This document shows, one piece after another, positions 1 through 7,695 of a stretch of 33,386 nt of DNA (the stretch's first letter is position 1; every line of letters starts with the position of its first letter). The notes under the pieces were generated by a model that saw only the letters and a list, made by a program, of their open reading frames with translations, did not search any database and was not told where the DNA came from. The position numbers and the translations under genes were made by a program. The DNA is taken from the NCBI GenBank assembly GCA_017428155.1, contig JAFRRJ010000034.1:1-33386 (forward strand), written 5' to 3'. Source of the DNA: Clostridiales bacterium. Lineage in GTDB: Bacteria > Bacillota > Clostridia > Saccharofermentanales > Saccharofermentanaceae.

Positions 1-2
1 AC

Positions 3-134
3 TTTGCCGATATAAGAACTTACACAGAGACTTGTTCCCGCAACGGCATAAGCCCTTTTGACGCGCTCTCAAGACTTATGGCTGGAAATCCTTATTCACT
101 TGATGAGGTCCTGAGTTCTGGGGACTGTGAATAG
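3..134 (+). CDS. C-terminal tail of a probable transposase (5' end outside window)
   Basis: An open frame enters from the left edge and runs 43 codons to a TAG at 132-134. The peptide contains IRTYTETCSRNG and ALSRLMAGNPYSLDEV. This resembles from memory the tail of some Firmicutes IS66-type transposases (helical, T-C-x-x-x-G-x-x-P-F-D-A-L pattern), but no catalytic residues lie in the visible part. It is the only plus-strand coding piece in the first 7 kb. It could instead be the end of another mobile-element or unrelated protein. The open frame is clear; the family call is weak. Confidence 0.4.
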   Translation, partial: FADIRTYTETCSRNGISPFDALSRLMAGNPYSLDEVLSSGDCE

Positions 135-162
135 TAACATCCTTATAACATCCTTATAACAT
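135..162. repeat. 11-bp tandem direct repeat after the transposase-like stop
   Basis: TAACATCCTTA occurs perfectly at 135-145 and 146-156, followed by a partial TAACAT at 157-162. The repeat starts on the base after the stop codon. The rest of the gap to 269 shows no hairpin with a T-run, so no terminator is visible for either flanking gene. Confidence 0.7.
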
Positions 163-269
163 TTTGTGGCTAAATCAGTCTTGGAAGCAATCCATTTCCT
201 TCTTCTTAGTAAGTTCACCTAGGCATAAAATATCCCTTGCACTAAAACACAATGACTTTCCTATACTCT

Positions 270-1322
270 TCAGGTAGTCGGTACAGGGCGCCCCCTGTCA
301 TATAAGGCGGCCAAACGCTTATTTGCTGTGCCACAGAGATAGCAGTAGTTAATAGCACCTTCCCTTTCATCTGTAACAACGCAGAAATATCTGGGCTCTC
401 CGTCTTCAGGAAAGGCCTCGTAGTAGTATCTGTAGGTGACTATCTGGGATGCTTCCCTGTATGTGTTTGGAAGGCCTAATCTGTCTGTTAGATCTTCAAA
501 GGTCGTGCATTCTTCGAGGATTGCGGTCATCTCTTCAGACGTTATCGGAACGTTAGCGTTTTCGTGCCACTCAAAAGCATCGTTGGCTATTATCCTGAAT
601 TCCGTATCCGGAGGTGTCATGTCGCAGTACATAAAATCAAACTCAGGTTCAGTTTTCCCGAGCTTTATGTTGATGCGAGCGCCGGCACTTAAGACTATCA
701 ATTTAGTGATGCCTATGTATGTGGGGTCGTCTTTGCAATAGTCGATGAACGAGATGTAGATCCAGTACCACTGCCCGTTGCAAAAGCCCGCTGCAGATCT
801 GTACTGCTCGGATACATATATCCCATTATCAAGCTTGTGTCCTTGACCAGATAACATCTGATCCTGGATGTTATCCAGTTCGATCTTAGCAAGTAATCCA
901 GGATACGCCTCAAGAAAAGCATCGAGTTCTTCATCAAACCCCGGCTGCTTCCTCGTGACAATGGAGAATTCATTTGCGAGTTTATTGCGGTCACCGGAAT
1001 CTGCTGCTTTTAAGACTTTCAATATCGTCTTCTCATCTTCGACAATATAGTTCTGGGCAAAACGCCATTCGTCAGGCGAATATTTACACAGTTTTATGCC
1101 CAATCTTACTGCGAAGAATAAAAGGCCAATGACCACGATCGGAACGAGAAATAAGAGCTCGCGTTTTAATGAGCCTTTCGGTTCTTTTTTGTAATTTTTC
1201 TTTATTATCACTGAATGCACAAAAACAGCGGATATCAATATAGCGCCGATACAAAGAAGTATCACCACTAACAGCGCCAATACCCAGGTTGTTCTTCCAA
1301 TATAATCAATATGCGTATGCAT
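270..1322 (-). CDS. Membrane-anchored DUF5104-like protein
   Basis: A 350-residue protein of unknown function. Two hydrophobic helices are visible at about residues 12-36 and 54-76, separated by a basic loop (KKNYKKEPKGSLKR). The rest is soluble and probably extracytoplasmic. Residues about 95-215 follow the pattern I associate with DUF5104, a clostridial lipoprotein/ectodomain family: a helix with a D-x-x-x-L-x-x-x-F-S pattern, a G-x-Y-V-S strand, then a W-x-x-x-x-x-F-x-D-Y-C-x-D-D-P-x-Y-x-G-I-T segment. The family call is from memory. The ATG at 1320-1322 has only a weak purine stretch (GAGTGGG) upstream. It is transcribed alone, probably from the extended -10 element near 1454-1462. No terminator is seen. 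Confidence 0.6.
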   Translation of the reverse strand: MHTHIDYIGRTTWVLALLVVILLCIGAILISAVFVHSVIIKKNYKKEPKGSLKRELLFLVPIVVIGLLFFAVRLGIKLCKYSPDEWRFAQNYIVEDEKTILKVLKAADSGDRNKLANEFSIVTRKQPGFDEELDAFLEAYPGLLAKIELDNIQDQMLSGQGHKLDNGIYVSEQYRSAAGFCNGQWYWIYISFIDYCKDDPTYIGITKLIVLSAGARINIKLGKTEPEFDFMYCDMTPPDTEFRIIANDAFEWHENANVPITSEEMTAILEECTTFEDLTDRLGLPNTYREASQIVTYRYYYEAFPEDGEPRYFCVVTDEREGAINYCYLCGTANKRLAALYDRGRPVPTT

Positions 1323-1453
1323 TTATGGTACCCACTCAGCTTGCAAATTATGCTTACAATTATCCATTTAAAGAAATCAAGTCATTAGAACCGCACGCTT
1401 CACAAAATATACTCTTCATGTAGTAACTCGCCTGCTAACACTTGGACAATGAC

Positions 1454-1462
1454 ATTATATCA
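1454..1462 (-). promoter_or_regulatory. Extended -10 promoter element
   Basis: On the minus strand this reads TGATATAAT, a perfect TATAAT with the TGn extension. It lies about 130 bases before the start of the 270-1322 gene. No good -35 is found at 17 bases, which is acceptable for an extended -10 promoter. Confidence 0.45.
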
Positions 1463-1514
1463 TTGTTGACAACTCCCCATTTCTTTCTCCAATCCAGCTA
1501 AAACATTATTAAAA

Positions 1515-1545
1515 AGCTGCCGGGCTGATTCATGTTCCGGCAGCA
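1515..1545 (-). terminator. Intrinsic terminator overlapping the stop of the 1530-2615 gene
   Basis: GCTGCCGG and CCGGCAGC form a perfect 8-bp GC-rich stem with a loop of about 13 bases. On the minus strand it is followed directly by TTTTTA. The upstream arm encodes the last codons (Ala-Ala-Gly) and the stop lies in the loop, so the terminator is built into the end of the gene. Confidence 0.8.
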
Positions 1546-2615
1546 CTCACTTCAAATTCCTTATCGAATTCCCTGTAGTATACCAGCTTCCAGTAAACAT
1601 CAAATGACTGGTGGAATCGGTAGTAGGTATCGTTCGAGATGTGGATATACTTTCTGTCGTAAGTGAAAATATATACATCATATTTGTAAGACAAAGCATA
1701 TTTATCGCGGTCAGGATTCTGTCTTTCGGCATCTTCCGGGATCATATCCACTTGTATTTCCTTCGCCAGTCCAGTCAGATCAAGTTTTTTCCTTGAATTA
1801 CGATAGTTATCTTCATCGACAGCATAATAAAACATGTTATGGTAGAAATCAGAGAGCATGGTTACTCTCTCAGTCTCATCACTGTCAGGTATCGGAACTT
1901 CAAAGACCATGTAGATCCATCTGGCATTATCTATCGCATTAGTGATATCAGTTCTATAATTTAATGTTAACTCCTGAAAGTTAAGCTCATTCCAGTTCAT
2001 GCTATATCCAAACTGACTGTAATCCCCGTTATCGAAAGATTCAACCAAATCTTTACTGTAATCATATTCAAGCATGTCATCTTCTGTTATCTGCTGAAAG
2101 AGAATAAAATCTCCTATAAACCTGTCATCAATCTCGTCATCCAGCCTGTAAAAACTTTTAAACAGATCAACAGAGACATAACCTTTGGGTGTTAATGTAT
2201 CAACAACTGCCTCCCCGGTAGGATCCGGATTGTATTCCGCATTACTGGTAGGAACCGAGTTGTACTCCGCCGCTTCAGTGGGAACCGGCATAGGCGGGCT
2301 TTCATGGAAAAACAAGCCCATAAAAGCAATGAAAGCAGCTAACATGATGAATTTCGAGATGACTATTCCGATTACACTTAACGCTATGCCTCTTTTTTTC
2401 TTAACCGCACATATGATTATTCCGATCTCTGAAAAAGTATGAGCTGCCTGAGCAACCCAAAAACTGAAAAGACTCCACAGCAATGTAACAATAAAAATAC
2501 TCTCGGGATAATTCTCAAAACAGAAAAAAGCAATAAAAATAGACAATGGGGTAATTAATGAGAGAATAAAACCCGTCAGAGATAGTTTGCTCAGTTTTTT
2601 CCGTTGCTTAATCAT
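1530..2615 (-). CDS. DUF4190-like membrane protein with large soluble C-terminal domain
   Basis: About 361 residues from the ATG at 2613-2615. A TTG three codons upstream (2622-2624) is an alternative, and neither has a clear ribosome binding site. The N-terminal ~110 residues hold three or four hydrophobic helices, including GIIICAVKKKRGIALSVIG, which resembles the DUF4190/G-rich helical-pair pattern. A Pro-rich linker with a near-repeat (TEAAEYNSVPT then NAEYNPDPT) leads to an acidic, Tyr-rich domain of about 230 residues that I do not recognise. The membrane part is duplicated at 4708-5049 with stretches of nucleotide identity. Expression ends at the built-in terminator. The gene lies 48 bases downstream of the 2664-3221 gene and may be co-transcribed with it. 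Confidence 0.75.
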   Translation of the reverse strand: MIKQRKKLSKLSLTGFILSLITPLSIFIAFFCFENYPESIFIVTLLWSLFSFWVAQAAHTFSEIGIIICAVKKKRGIALSVIGIVISKFIMLAAFIAFMGLFFHESPPMPVPTEAAEYNSVPTSNAEYNPDPTGEAVVDTLTPKGYVSVDLFKSFYRLDDEIDDRFIGDFILFQQITEDDMLEYDYSKDLVESFDNGDYSQFGYSMNWNELNFQELTLNYRTDITNAIDNARWIYMVFEVPIPDSDETERVTMLSDFYHNMFYYAVDEDNYRNSRKKLDLTGLAKEIQVDMIPEDAERQNPDRDKYALSYKYDVYIFTYDRKYIHISNDTYYRFHQSFDVYWKLVYYREFDKEFEVSAAGT

Positions 2616-2663
2616 ATAATTCAATATTTTTCAGCAGAAACAATAAAGGACCCAAAAAGCGGT

Positions 2664-3221
2664 TTATTGCTTTATCAGTTCTACAGCCTCTTCGATCGTT
2701 GAAGCTTTTCCGGCTATCAAGGCCCGTCTGATCGCCATGACTGAAGCAGCAGTTCTGTATTTCGCAGGAACAAGATCCTTAGTGTCAGCTATGATTTTGT
2801 AGCTTTCATCCAACAGAGCTTCATATTTCTTAATTTCTTCTTCAGCTCTCTCGTTCTCTTGATTCAATGCCTCGACGTTCTCGTTATACAGCTTTTCAGA
2901 AGCCTTATTCCTGAGGGCATTGGCGATAATAGCCGATAAAGGAAAATAGAACAGCCAGAAAACCAGTAAAAAAATAACATACGAGAAAGAAAACTCGTTG
3001 TGGTTAACGATACCATAGACAACCGATGCTATCACAAAGATTACAACGAAAAGCAAAATGAACGGCCAATAGAATCTCATAAAAGTGAATTGGCAGTATT
3101 CGCGGCTTACAGTTTTTTCCTTCCTTGATTTAAGTTCAGTAATTTTCTTCTCGAATTCTTCTCTGTTCTTAAGTGCATTCGCATAAGCGTCCAGAGATCT
3201 GCAGAGTTCTTCTCTTTCCAT
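2664..3221 (-). CDS. Two-helix membrane protein with flanking coiled coils
   Basis: 185 residues from the ATG at 3219-3221, which follows GGTGGATAT. A longer in-frame version starting at 3284 lacks a ribosome binding site. The order is a short charged helix (residues about 5-40, KNREEFEKKITELKSRKEK), two transmembrane helices (about 52-75 and 80-105), then a strongly charged coiled coil (ENVEALNQENERAEEEIKKYE, split here as about residues 118-145). A final helix (YRTAASVMAIRRALIAGKASTIEEAVELI) is typical of small clostridial membrane proteins of unknown role. No enzymatic motif is visible. It follows the extended -10 element at 3303-3311. Confidence 0.75.
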   Translation of the reverse strand: MEREELCRSLDAYANALKNREEFEKKITELKSRKEKTVSREYCQFTFMRFYWPFILLFVVIFVIASVVYGIVNHNEFSFSYVIFLLVFWLFYFPLSAIIANALRNKASEKLYNENVEALNQENERAEEEIKKYEALLDESYKIIADTKDLVPAKYRTAASVMAIRRALIAGKASTIEEAVELIKQ

Positions 3222-3302
3222 ATATCCACCATCCGAATCTTTTGCGCTTAAATGTGACGATCCACAAGCAAGGTCATAAAACAACCTTTGTCTAACGCTT
3301 TC

Positions 3303-3311
3303 ATTATATCA
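3303..3311 (-). promoter_or_regulatory. Extended -10 promoter for the 2664-3221 gene
   Basis: The minus strand reads TGATATAAT, the same element as at 1454-1462, about 80 bases before the chosen start codon. The -35 position is AT-rich without a consensus hexamer. Confidence 0.5.
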
Positions 3312-3352
3312 AATAAAACCAGCGAGAATAAAACAGGGCTCCTGAAATATGT

Positions 3353-4285
3353 TTATTCGATCCGCATCTTCCCGAGATTGCTGATAATGCTTAACGTCAT
3401 CTTTTTGTTCGTTTCATAGAGTTCTTTATACCGGTCTTTGCCGGCGAAGTAAGCGGTTGAGATTAACTGATTTGCAAGGATGATATACGGAACGGTCTGC
3501 TTCTCCTCACGGGTGAGCTTTACGACTGAATCGTATCCTGTAATGATCTCTTTCATGATGCTTATCCATTTTGTGAACTTGCCGCTGTTACCGTCTTCAA
3601 AAGTCTCGGACAGTATAGCTGTTGCCGCATAACAGGGGTCGAAGATCCTGACGTTTCTCTCGCTGAGTTCAAAATCGATGAATCCCCATTTATCATCTGC
3701 TGCGATAATGTTGCCCGGATTCGGATCTCTGTGGATCAACTGTCTTGGAATCGATCTGTAGAGGGTACCGAATTCTTCAAGAAACTTCTTTATGAAGTTA
3801 CCGTCTAACCCAAGTTCCGGTGAGATCTTCGGCAGTGCAAAAGACTTAACTGCATCATAGGTATCGACCTCGTCTGATACAAAATCGATCTCTGAGAGGG
3901 CTTTGTCGAGCCGGCCGATCATCTCGCCCGTGAACCGAGCCTTCTGCTCATAATCGTCGAGATACAGTTTCCCGGCCATTACTCTCTCGCCTTTGATCCT
4001 CCGGCTGACCATAAAGCAGAGCTCACCTTCCTGAACGTATTCCATTCCGTTTTTAGACGGGATGATCTCCGGAGCTGACAGTCCTACATTGTTAAGTGCT
4101 TTGGCTATTTCTATAGCTTTCTTCATGTTTCCGGGATCTGCCGCGAACCTTAACACATACTCATCGCCGACAAACTTGGATGTATCGCTTATTGCGCCTG
4201 TCTCTGAAAATACGATATCAGATACTTCCTGATCCTGAAGGTTCCAGTTGGCAAGCACTTCGGTGATCAGCTTGTGATTTATCAT
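3353..4285 (-). CDS. APH/choline-kinase-fold phosphotransferase
   Basis: 310 residues, close to the usual size of the phosphotransferase enzyme family (aminoglycoside/homoserine/choline kinase fold). The Brenner catalytic loop is intact: H185-R-D187-P-N-P-G-N192, with D187 as catalytic base and N192 as metal ligand. The metal-binding D204-F-E follows in GFIDFELSE. The N-terminal lobe has a G-A-I-S-D-T-S loop (residues 30-36) and a Y-V-L-R-F strand. The physiological substrate cannot be read from the sequence; these genes often act on small hydroxyl-bearing metabolites or antibiotics. The ATG at 4283-4285 follows CAGGGAGA. It is transcribed alone, and the inverted-repeat array 4462-4652 lies upstream of it. 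Confidence 0.85.
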   Translation of the reverse strand: MINHKLITEVLANWNLQDQEVSDIVFSETGAISDTSKFVGDEYVLRFAADPGNMKKAIEIAKALNNVGLSAPEIIPSKNGMEYVQEGELCFMVSRRIKGERVMAGKLYLDDYEQKARFTGEMIGRLDKALSEIDFVSDEVDTYDAVKSFALPKISPELGLDGNFIKKFLEEFGTLYRSIPRQLIHRDPNPGNIIAADDKWGFIDFELSERNVRIFDPCYAATAILSETFEDGNSGKFTKWISIMKEIITGYDSVVKLTREEKQTVPYIILANQLISTAYFAGKDRYKELYETNKKMTLSIISNLGKMRIE

Positions 4286-4461
4286 AAATTTGTTTCTCCC
4301 TGTAAGATATTGATCCTGTAAGGCTTTCCGGCCTTGAACCTATGATAGTTATGATATCTCATATGCTTCGCGAAAACATTTCCTGTTTTGCTGATGTCAG
4401 CACGAGAGCGGGATATTGTGTTTTCGAGGCTTGGCAGAAAATGAAGACGGATTTGGATGAC

Positions 4462-4652
4462 ATGTACCTATAAGAATTGCTGTTTCCGGATTTTTATAGG
4501 TACGTTTTCATAGGAATTTGCTGTTCCGGGTTCATATGTACCTATAAATTGCCTGATAAATACAAATCTTATAGGTACGTCTTTGCATGCGAAGTGCTTT
4601 TCGAGACAAAATGTACCTATAAATCATCGAAAAAACAACTTCTTATAGGTCA
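4462..4652. repeat. Periodic array of inverted half-sites (array 1, period 74-75 bp)
   Basis: The half-site ATGTACCTATAA occurs at 4462-4473, 4536-4547 and 4611-4622. Its reverse complement TTATAGGTACGT occurs at 4494-4505 and 4569-4580, with a decayed copy TTATAGGTCA at 4643-4652. Spacers alternate regularly: 20, 30, 21, 30 and 20 bases. The 10-bp core GTACCTATAA is conserved in every complete copy. Most spacer sequence is not conserved, although a GCTGTTCCGG-like piece appears in two. The rest of the 4286-4707 gap holds only a short hairpin near 4320-4336 in the leader of the phosphotransferase gene; no coding region is supportable. Confidence 0.9.
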
Positions 4653-4707
4653 TTGCGAAAACACCATTCCCGTGGCCGCGAAAAACACTGTAGGATTAAT
4701 TCCTGTG

Positions 4708-5049
4708 TCAATACGTCACAGGCATGGGCGGGCTTTCATGTAAAAGCAAGACACAGAACGTAGCAACAGCTACAAACATTATTAAATTTGAGATGACTAT
4801 TCCGATTACACTTAACGCTATGCCTTTCCTTTTTCTCACCGCACAAAGGATGATTCCGATTATGCAAATATCTTGGGCTGCCTGGGCAACCCAGAAACCG
4901 ATAATGGACCATAACAGCAAAGCCGGAAATCCGTTATTGGGATCTATCGCAGAATATACACATACTAAAGCAAGATACACAGGCGATACAAACGAGAGAA
5001 GAAAACCGGTAAGAGACATTTTGCCAAGCTTTTTGCGTTCTTCAGTCAT
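4708..5049 (-). CDS. Truncated duplicate of the 1530-2615 membrane domain
   Basis: 113 residues from the ATG at 5047-5049, ten bases after AAAGGGGGA (5060-5068). A TTG at 5053-5055 sits only four bases from that site. The protein matches the N-terminal ~110 residues of the 1530-2615 product: ERKKLGKMSLTGF, SIIGFWVAQAAQD and GIALSVIGIVIS are shared or nearly so, as is the HESPPMP tail. It then stops after VTY where the longer copy continues into its soluble domain. The two genes share a 36-base identical run (2356-2391 and 4790-4825), so the duplication is recent. It may be expressed as a bare membrane protein or be a decaying copy. Confidence 0.65.
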   Translation of the reverse strand: MTEERKKLGKMSLTGFLLSFVSPVYLALVCVYSAIDPNNGFPALLLWSIIGFWVAQAAQDICIIGIILCAVRKRKGIALSVIGIVISNLIMFVAVATFCVLLLHESPPMPVTY

Positions 5050-5098
5050 AAACAAGCAATCCCCCTTTGCTGTTTTATCCGGTCAGCTTAAATGCCGG

Positions 5099-6013
5099 TC
5101 ATTGTTTTCGCCAGAACGAGAAATGGAATCCCTTCCCGTATCCTATTTTCTCATAAAACGGATCCTCTCCGCCAGTCATATGTGTCGCACCGAGAGATTT
5201 CATTCTGCGGTAATGCTTCGTGAGCGCGGCTGCAGCAAGTCCCTTCCTTCGGTGCTCCGGTGAAGTGCAAAGCGGTTCCATATATGCCAGCTTGTTTTGC
5301 GGGATCCACCACATTCCCGCAAAGCATACATACTCGCCATTCTCATCAGCAATAATCACGTCGTATTCGTGTGTCGAATGAGGCGACGGTGACATGCATT
5401 CTGCTACGCAGTCTTTGTGCGATTTTGCAGGCGTCCAGTCATTGCTGTCATCATACTTATCCCAGTCTGTGAACTCCTGTTTATCACCATGGTCAAATCC
5501 GTACCAGCAGAGCCTGGAAAGCTTGAGAACATCAATATCAGCGGGATCAACAAAATGGTATCCTTCCGGAAGTTCGTAATTCAATTCGTTCTCAAAATCA
5601 AACACGCGGCTCTCGTATTCAAATACCATGCTGTATCCGTGCTTTTTTGCAGCTTCCATTATGAATTCCTGCCCGTTGAAAAGAACAAACTGCTGGTTGC
5701 CGTCAAAATCCGGCATTGTCTTGACTGCATAATCTATTAACTCGTCAGCAAGATACTCGTAACCTTTCCGGACTGCAAAATAAACATCTGTTACCGGTGC
5801 CTCGTAATATACAAAAGCAACGGCCTTATCTCCATCAAACCACAGTCTGTCCAAATATGAATAAGACGCATCCATCCACGATGCGCAGATTGCATGCTCG
5901 AAAAAGGGAGCTGGCATACCGCTTCCGTTCTCTCTGTCATAAATATCGACAAGAAAGTCCCATACAAGATCTATATCAGTCAATAATTGAAATTGTTTTG
6001 TTGTAATTGCCAT
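5099..6013 (-). CDS. GNAT-family N-acetyltransferase
   Basis: 304 residues from the ATG at 6011-6013. An AAGGAG lies 14 bases upstream, somewhat far. A longer frame starting at 6079 would overlap the neighbouring gene and lacks better support. The C-terminal third has the acetyl-CoA-binding signature: the strand LAYMEPLCTSPEHR, then R-R-K-G-L-A (about residues 255-260) starting the pyrophosphate-binding helix. The usual late FYEKIGY strand follows, close to the C-terminus. The N-terminal half resembles the tandem-GNAT arrangement with a degenerate first domain. The substrate is unknown. The gene starts 34 bases after the 6048-6722 gene ends, suggesting co-transcription. Confidence 0.8.
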   Translation of the reverse strand: MAITTKQFQLLTDIDLVWDFLVDIYDRENGSGMPAPFFEHAICASWMDASYSYLDRLWFDGDKAVAFVYYEAPVTDVYFAVRKGYEYLADELIDYAVKTMPDFDGNQQFVLFNGQEFIMEAAKKHGYSMVFEYESRVFDFENELNYELPEGYHFVDPADIDVLKLSRLCWYGFDHGDKQEFTDWDKYDDSNDWTPAKSHKDCVAECMSPSPHSTHEYDVIIADENGEYVCFAGMWWIPQNKLAYMEPLCTSPEHRRKGLAAAALTKHYRRMKSLGATHMTGGEDPFYEKIGYGKGFHFSFWRKQ

Positions 6014-6047
6014 AAATGTTGTCTCTACTCCTTTATCAAATGAAAAT

Positions 6048-6722
6048 TTACAGTTCAAAAACGATAGGCTCACCTTCACTCCAGCTGTTCTTTCTGGGTT
6101 TTATGGTAACCTTTTTTGAACTTACGGTGATCTGTCCACAGCTATCCAAAGTCAGAGATTCGGGAAGATCTTTCTCCAGAACGATGTTATCGTCATTATC
6201 GTAAACCCTTAGCAAAGGGAAATACTTACAATTATCGAGATATCTCAAATAAAGCACGGCTCTTCTTTGCGAAGAGGTTTTCTCTTTGAACTTCATTAGC
6301 ATATCAGATCCTTGTGTGACCGCCTCGGAAACACAAGCCGAGATCTTATCTCCATCGAATTCCGGTGTGCTGAATTGTGTTTTCAGGACCATTTCTATCA
6401 ATCCGGAAACGATTGGGATGCTGTCCGGCGTTTCAAGACTGTCATATAGAGACCGGCTGATACCGACATCATAATAACGGTACCACGGGTGATATCTGTC
6501 AGGTTCTTTATTGGCAGGTCTAACTTCTCCTAAAGGAAGCCGTGTGCTCAAATTGATATAGAGATGATCGAAGTCTCCCATAGAGAACCTGTTTTCTCTA
6601 AGTTTCATACAGATTCTGGTTGCTACAGCGTTCAACTCTTTACTGGCAAATCCTTCCGGGGTTACACCGGTGACGTTTTCGACAGTACATCTGTAAATTC
6701 TGATATCGCTAATTACAGTCAT
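6048..6722 (-). CDS. Unrecognised 224-residue cytosolic protein
   Basis: I do not recognise this family. The start ATG at 6720-6722 has an excellent AGAGGAGA site ten bases upstream, which supports it as real. There is no signal peptide or transmembrane helix. The sequence is mixed alpha/beta, with a PDRYHPWYRYYDVG aromatic patch near residue 80 and a basic C-terminal strand region (VSSKKVTIKPRKN). It is probably the first gene of a two-gene unit with the GNAT gene. A perfect palindrome (6747-6766) sits just upstream of its ribosome binding site. Confidence 0.7.
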   Translation of the reverse strand: MTVISDIRIYRCTVENVTGVTPEGFASKELNAVATRICMKLRENRFSMGDFDHLYINLSTRLPLGEVRPANKEPDRYHPWYRYYDVGISRSLYDSLETPDSIPIVSGLIEMVLKTQFSTPEFDGDKISACVSEAVTQGSDMLMKFKEKTSSQRRAVLYLRYLDNCKYFPLLRVYDNDDNIVLEKDLPESLTLDSCGQITVSSKKVTIKPRKNSWSEGEPIVFEL

Positions 6723-6746
6723 CAGTTATTCTCCTCTCGTTTCCGG

Positions 6747-6766
6747 TAAGACAGACCGCTGTCTTA
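6747..6766. promoter_or_regulatory. Perfect palindrome before the 6048-6722 gene
   Basis: TAAGACAG and CTGTCTTA are separated by ACCG: a perfect 8-bp inverted repeat about 25 bases before the start codon of the 6048-6722 gene. No T-run follows on either strand, so an operator or a 5'-UTR hairpin is more likely than a terminator. The divergent XRE regulator at 7002 is an obvious candidate binder (inference). Confidence 0.5.
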
Positions 6767-6940
6767 GGTTCATACACGGGCTTTTCGTCATACTCTCATC
6801 TGACAAGGATAAAAGCAACAGAAATACCGAAACTGATTGTTTTCATTACATTTATCACAGAAATATCAAACTTTTCGAGCCGGTACAGGTAATATACAGG
6901 CATCCCGGATCCTTAACTGAAAGCAGCATCAGTTATCTGT

Positions 6941-6968
6941 TTGAAAATCGGCAGGTTTCCACTATTAT
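6941..6968 (+). promoter_or_regulatory. Probable sigma-A promoter of the XRE gene
   Basis: TTGAAA at 6941-6946 and TATTAT at 6963-6968 are separated by 16 bases (TTATAT two bases on gives 18). They lie about 33 bases before the start codon, giving a short leader with AGGAG. Confidence 0.5.
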
Positions 6969-7001
6969 ATAGTCAGGATAAAGAGGACAGGAGATCTCAA
7001 A

Positions 7002-7679
7002 ATGGATATCAGAGTCGCTGAGAACTTGAAAAGAATAAGAGAAAAGCATTCGCTCACTCAGGAGGCTTTTGCCGAGGCTATGGGTGTTCCGGAACTTGCT
7101 GTATATAAATGGGAGGCAGGGCGTCTTCCGGTGGAATATAAAATGCTGGTAAAGATCGCGGATTTTTACGACGTTACCGTAGATACATTATTAGAGGATG
7201 TGAAGGAAGATAACGGCAAGAGCGCTGCAACGGATAAGATCACATTTAACTGCAGGATATGCGGCGGGGAACTGGTCTATGACTATCTTGACGTTACCTG
7301 CAGGTGTGCAAATTGCGGAAACAAGTGGGCTATTGCCGAGCTCTATCCCAAGTATGCACGTGTAATTACTCTCATTAACAAAGCCGGAAGGATATTAAAC
7401 GACAAGCCGGTCATGGCTTCGGCAGATGAGGCAAAGCTTTTGTACAGCCAGGCTATTGCCGAGTGCAGCAAGTTTAATGATGTGATTTCTTCTGAACTCG
7501 TTAAGATCTGTAACGATGGATGCAAAGGCGCAGAACAGTTGGAGATCTATTGCAGAGGCAAGCATTTCTTTGATACCAGGGCATACAAAAGTGCCGTAAA
7601 GGAACTGGAGAAAGTCCGCGGTTACAGAGACGCTGATAAGATGATAGAACGCTGCAGAAGGCAGGCTCCAAGCAAATAA
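7002..7679 (+). CDS. XRE-family regulator with zinc ribbon and TPR-like C-terminus
   Basis: 225 residues. Residues 5-62 are a Cro/CI-type helix-turn-helix (LKRIREKHSLTQEAFAEAM, then VYKWEAGRLP and the usual L-x-x-I-A-x-x-Y/F-x-V-T-x-D-x-L-L end). A four-cysteine ribbon follows: C84-x-x-C87 and C102-x-x-C105. The C-terminal ~100 residues are helical. They end in a Y-K-S-A-V-K-E-L-x-x-V-x-G-Y-R-D-A-D-x-M-I-x-x-C motif, a solenoid repeat common in clostridial proteins with zinc ribbons. It probably acts as a DNA-binding regulator. The start follows CAGGAG by about eight bases. The gene converges with the double zinc-ribbon membrane protein, the stops lying 16 bases apart. Confidence 0.85.
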   Translation: MDIRVAENLKRIREKHSLTQEAFAEAMGVPELAVYKWEAGRLPVEYKMLVKIADFYDVTVDTLLEDVKEDNGKSAATDKITFNCRICGGELVYDYLDVTCRCANCGNKWAIAELYPKYARVITLINKAGRILNDKPVMASADEAKLLYSQAIAECSKFNDVISSELVKICNDGCKGAEQLEIYCRGKHFFDTRAYKSAVKELEKVRGYRDADKMIERCRRQAPSK

Positions 7680-7695
7680 CAACTGCGGACCGAAG

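Noticed and set aside
4462..4652. CRISPR array
   Set aside because: Half-sites are only 12 bases, alternate in orientation and have two alternating spacer lengths; no cas genes are present.
4477..4743. Plus-strand open frame of 88 codons
   Set aside because: It runs through repeat array 1 and into the antisense of the 4708-5049 gene, and has no ribosome binding site.
5417..5740. Plus-strand open frame antisense to the GNAT gene
   Set aside because: No ribosome binding site; the opposite strand has clear GNAT motifs and a better start.
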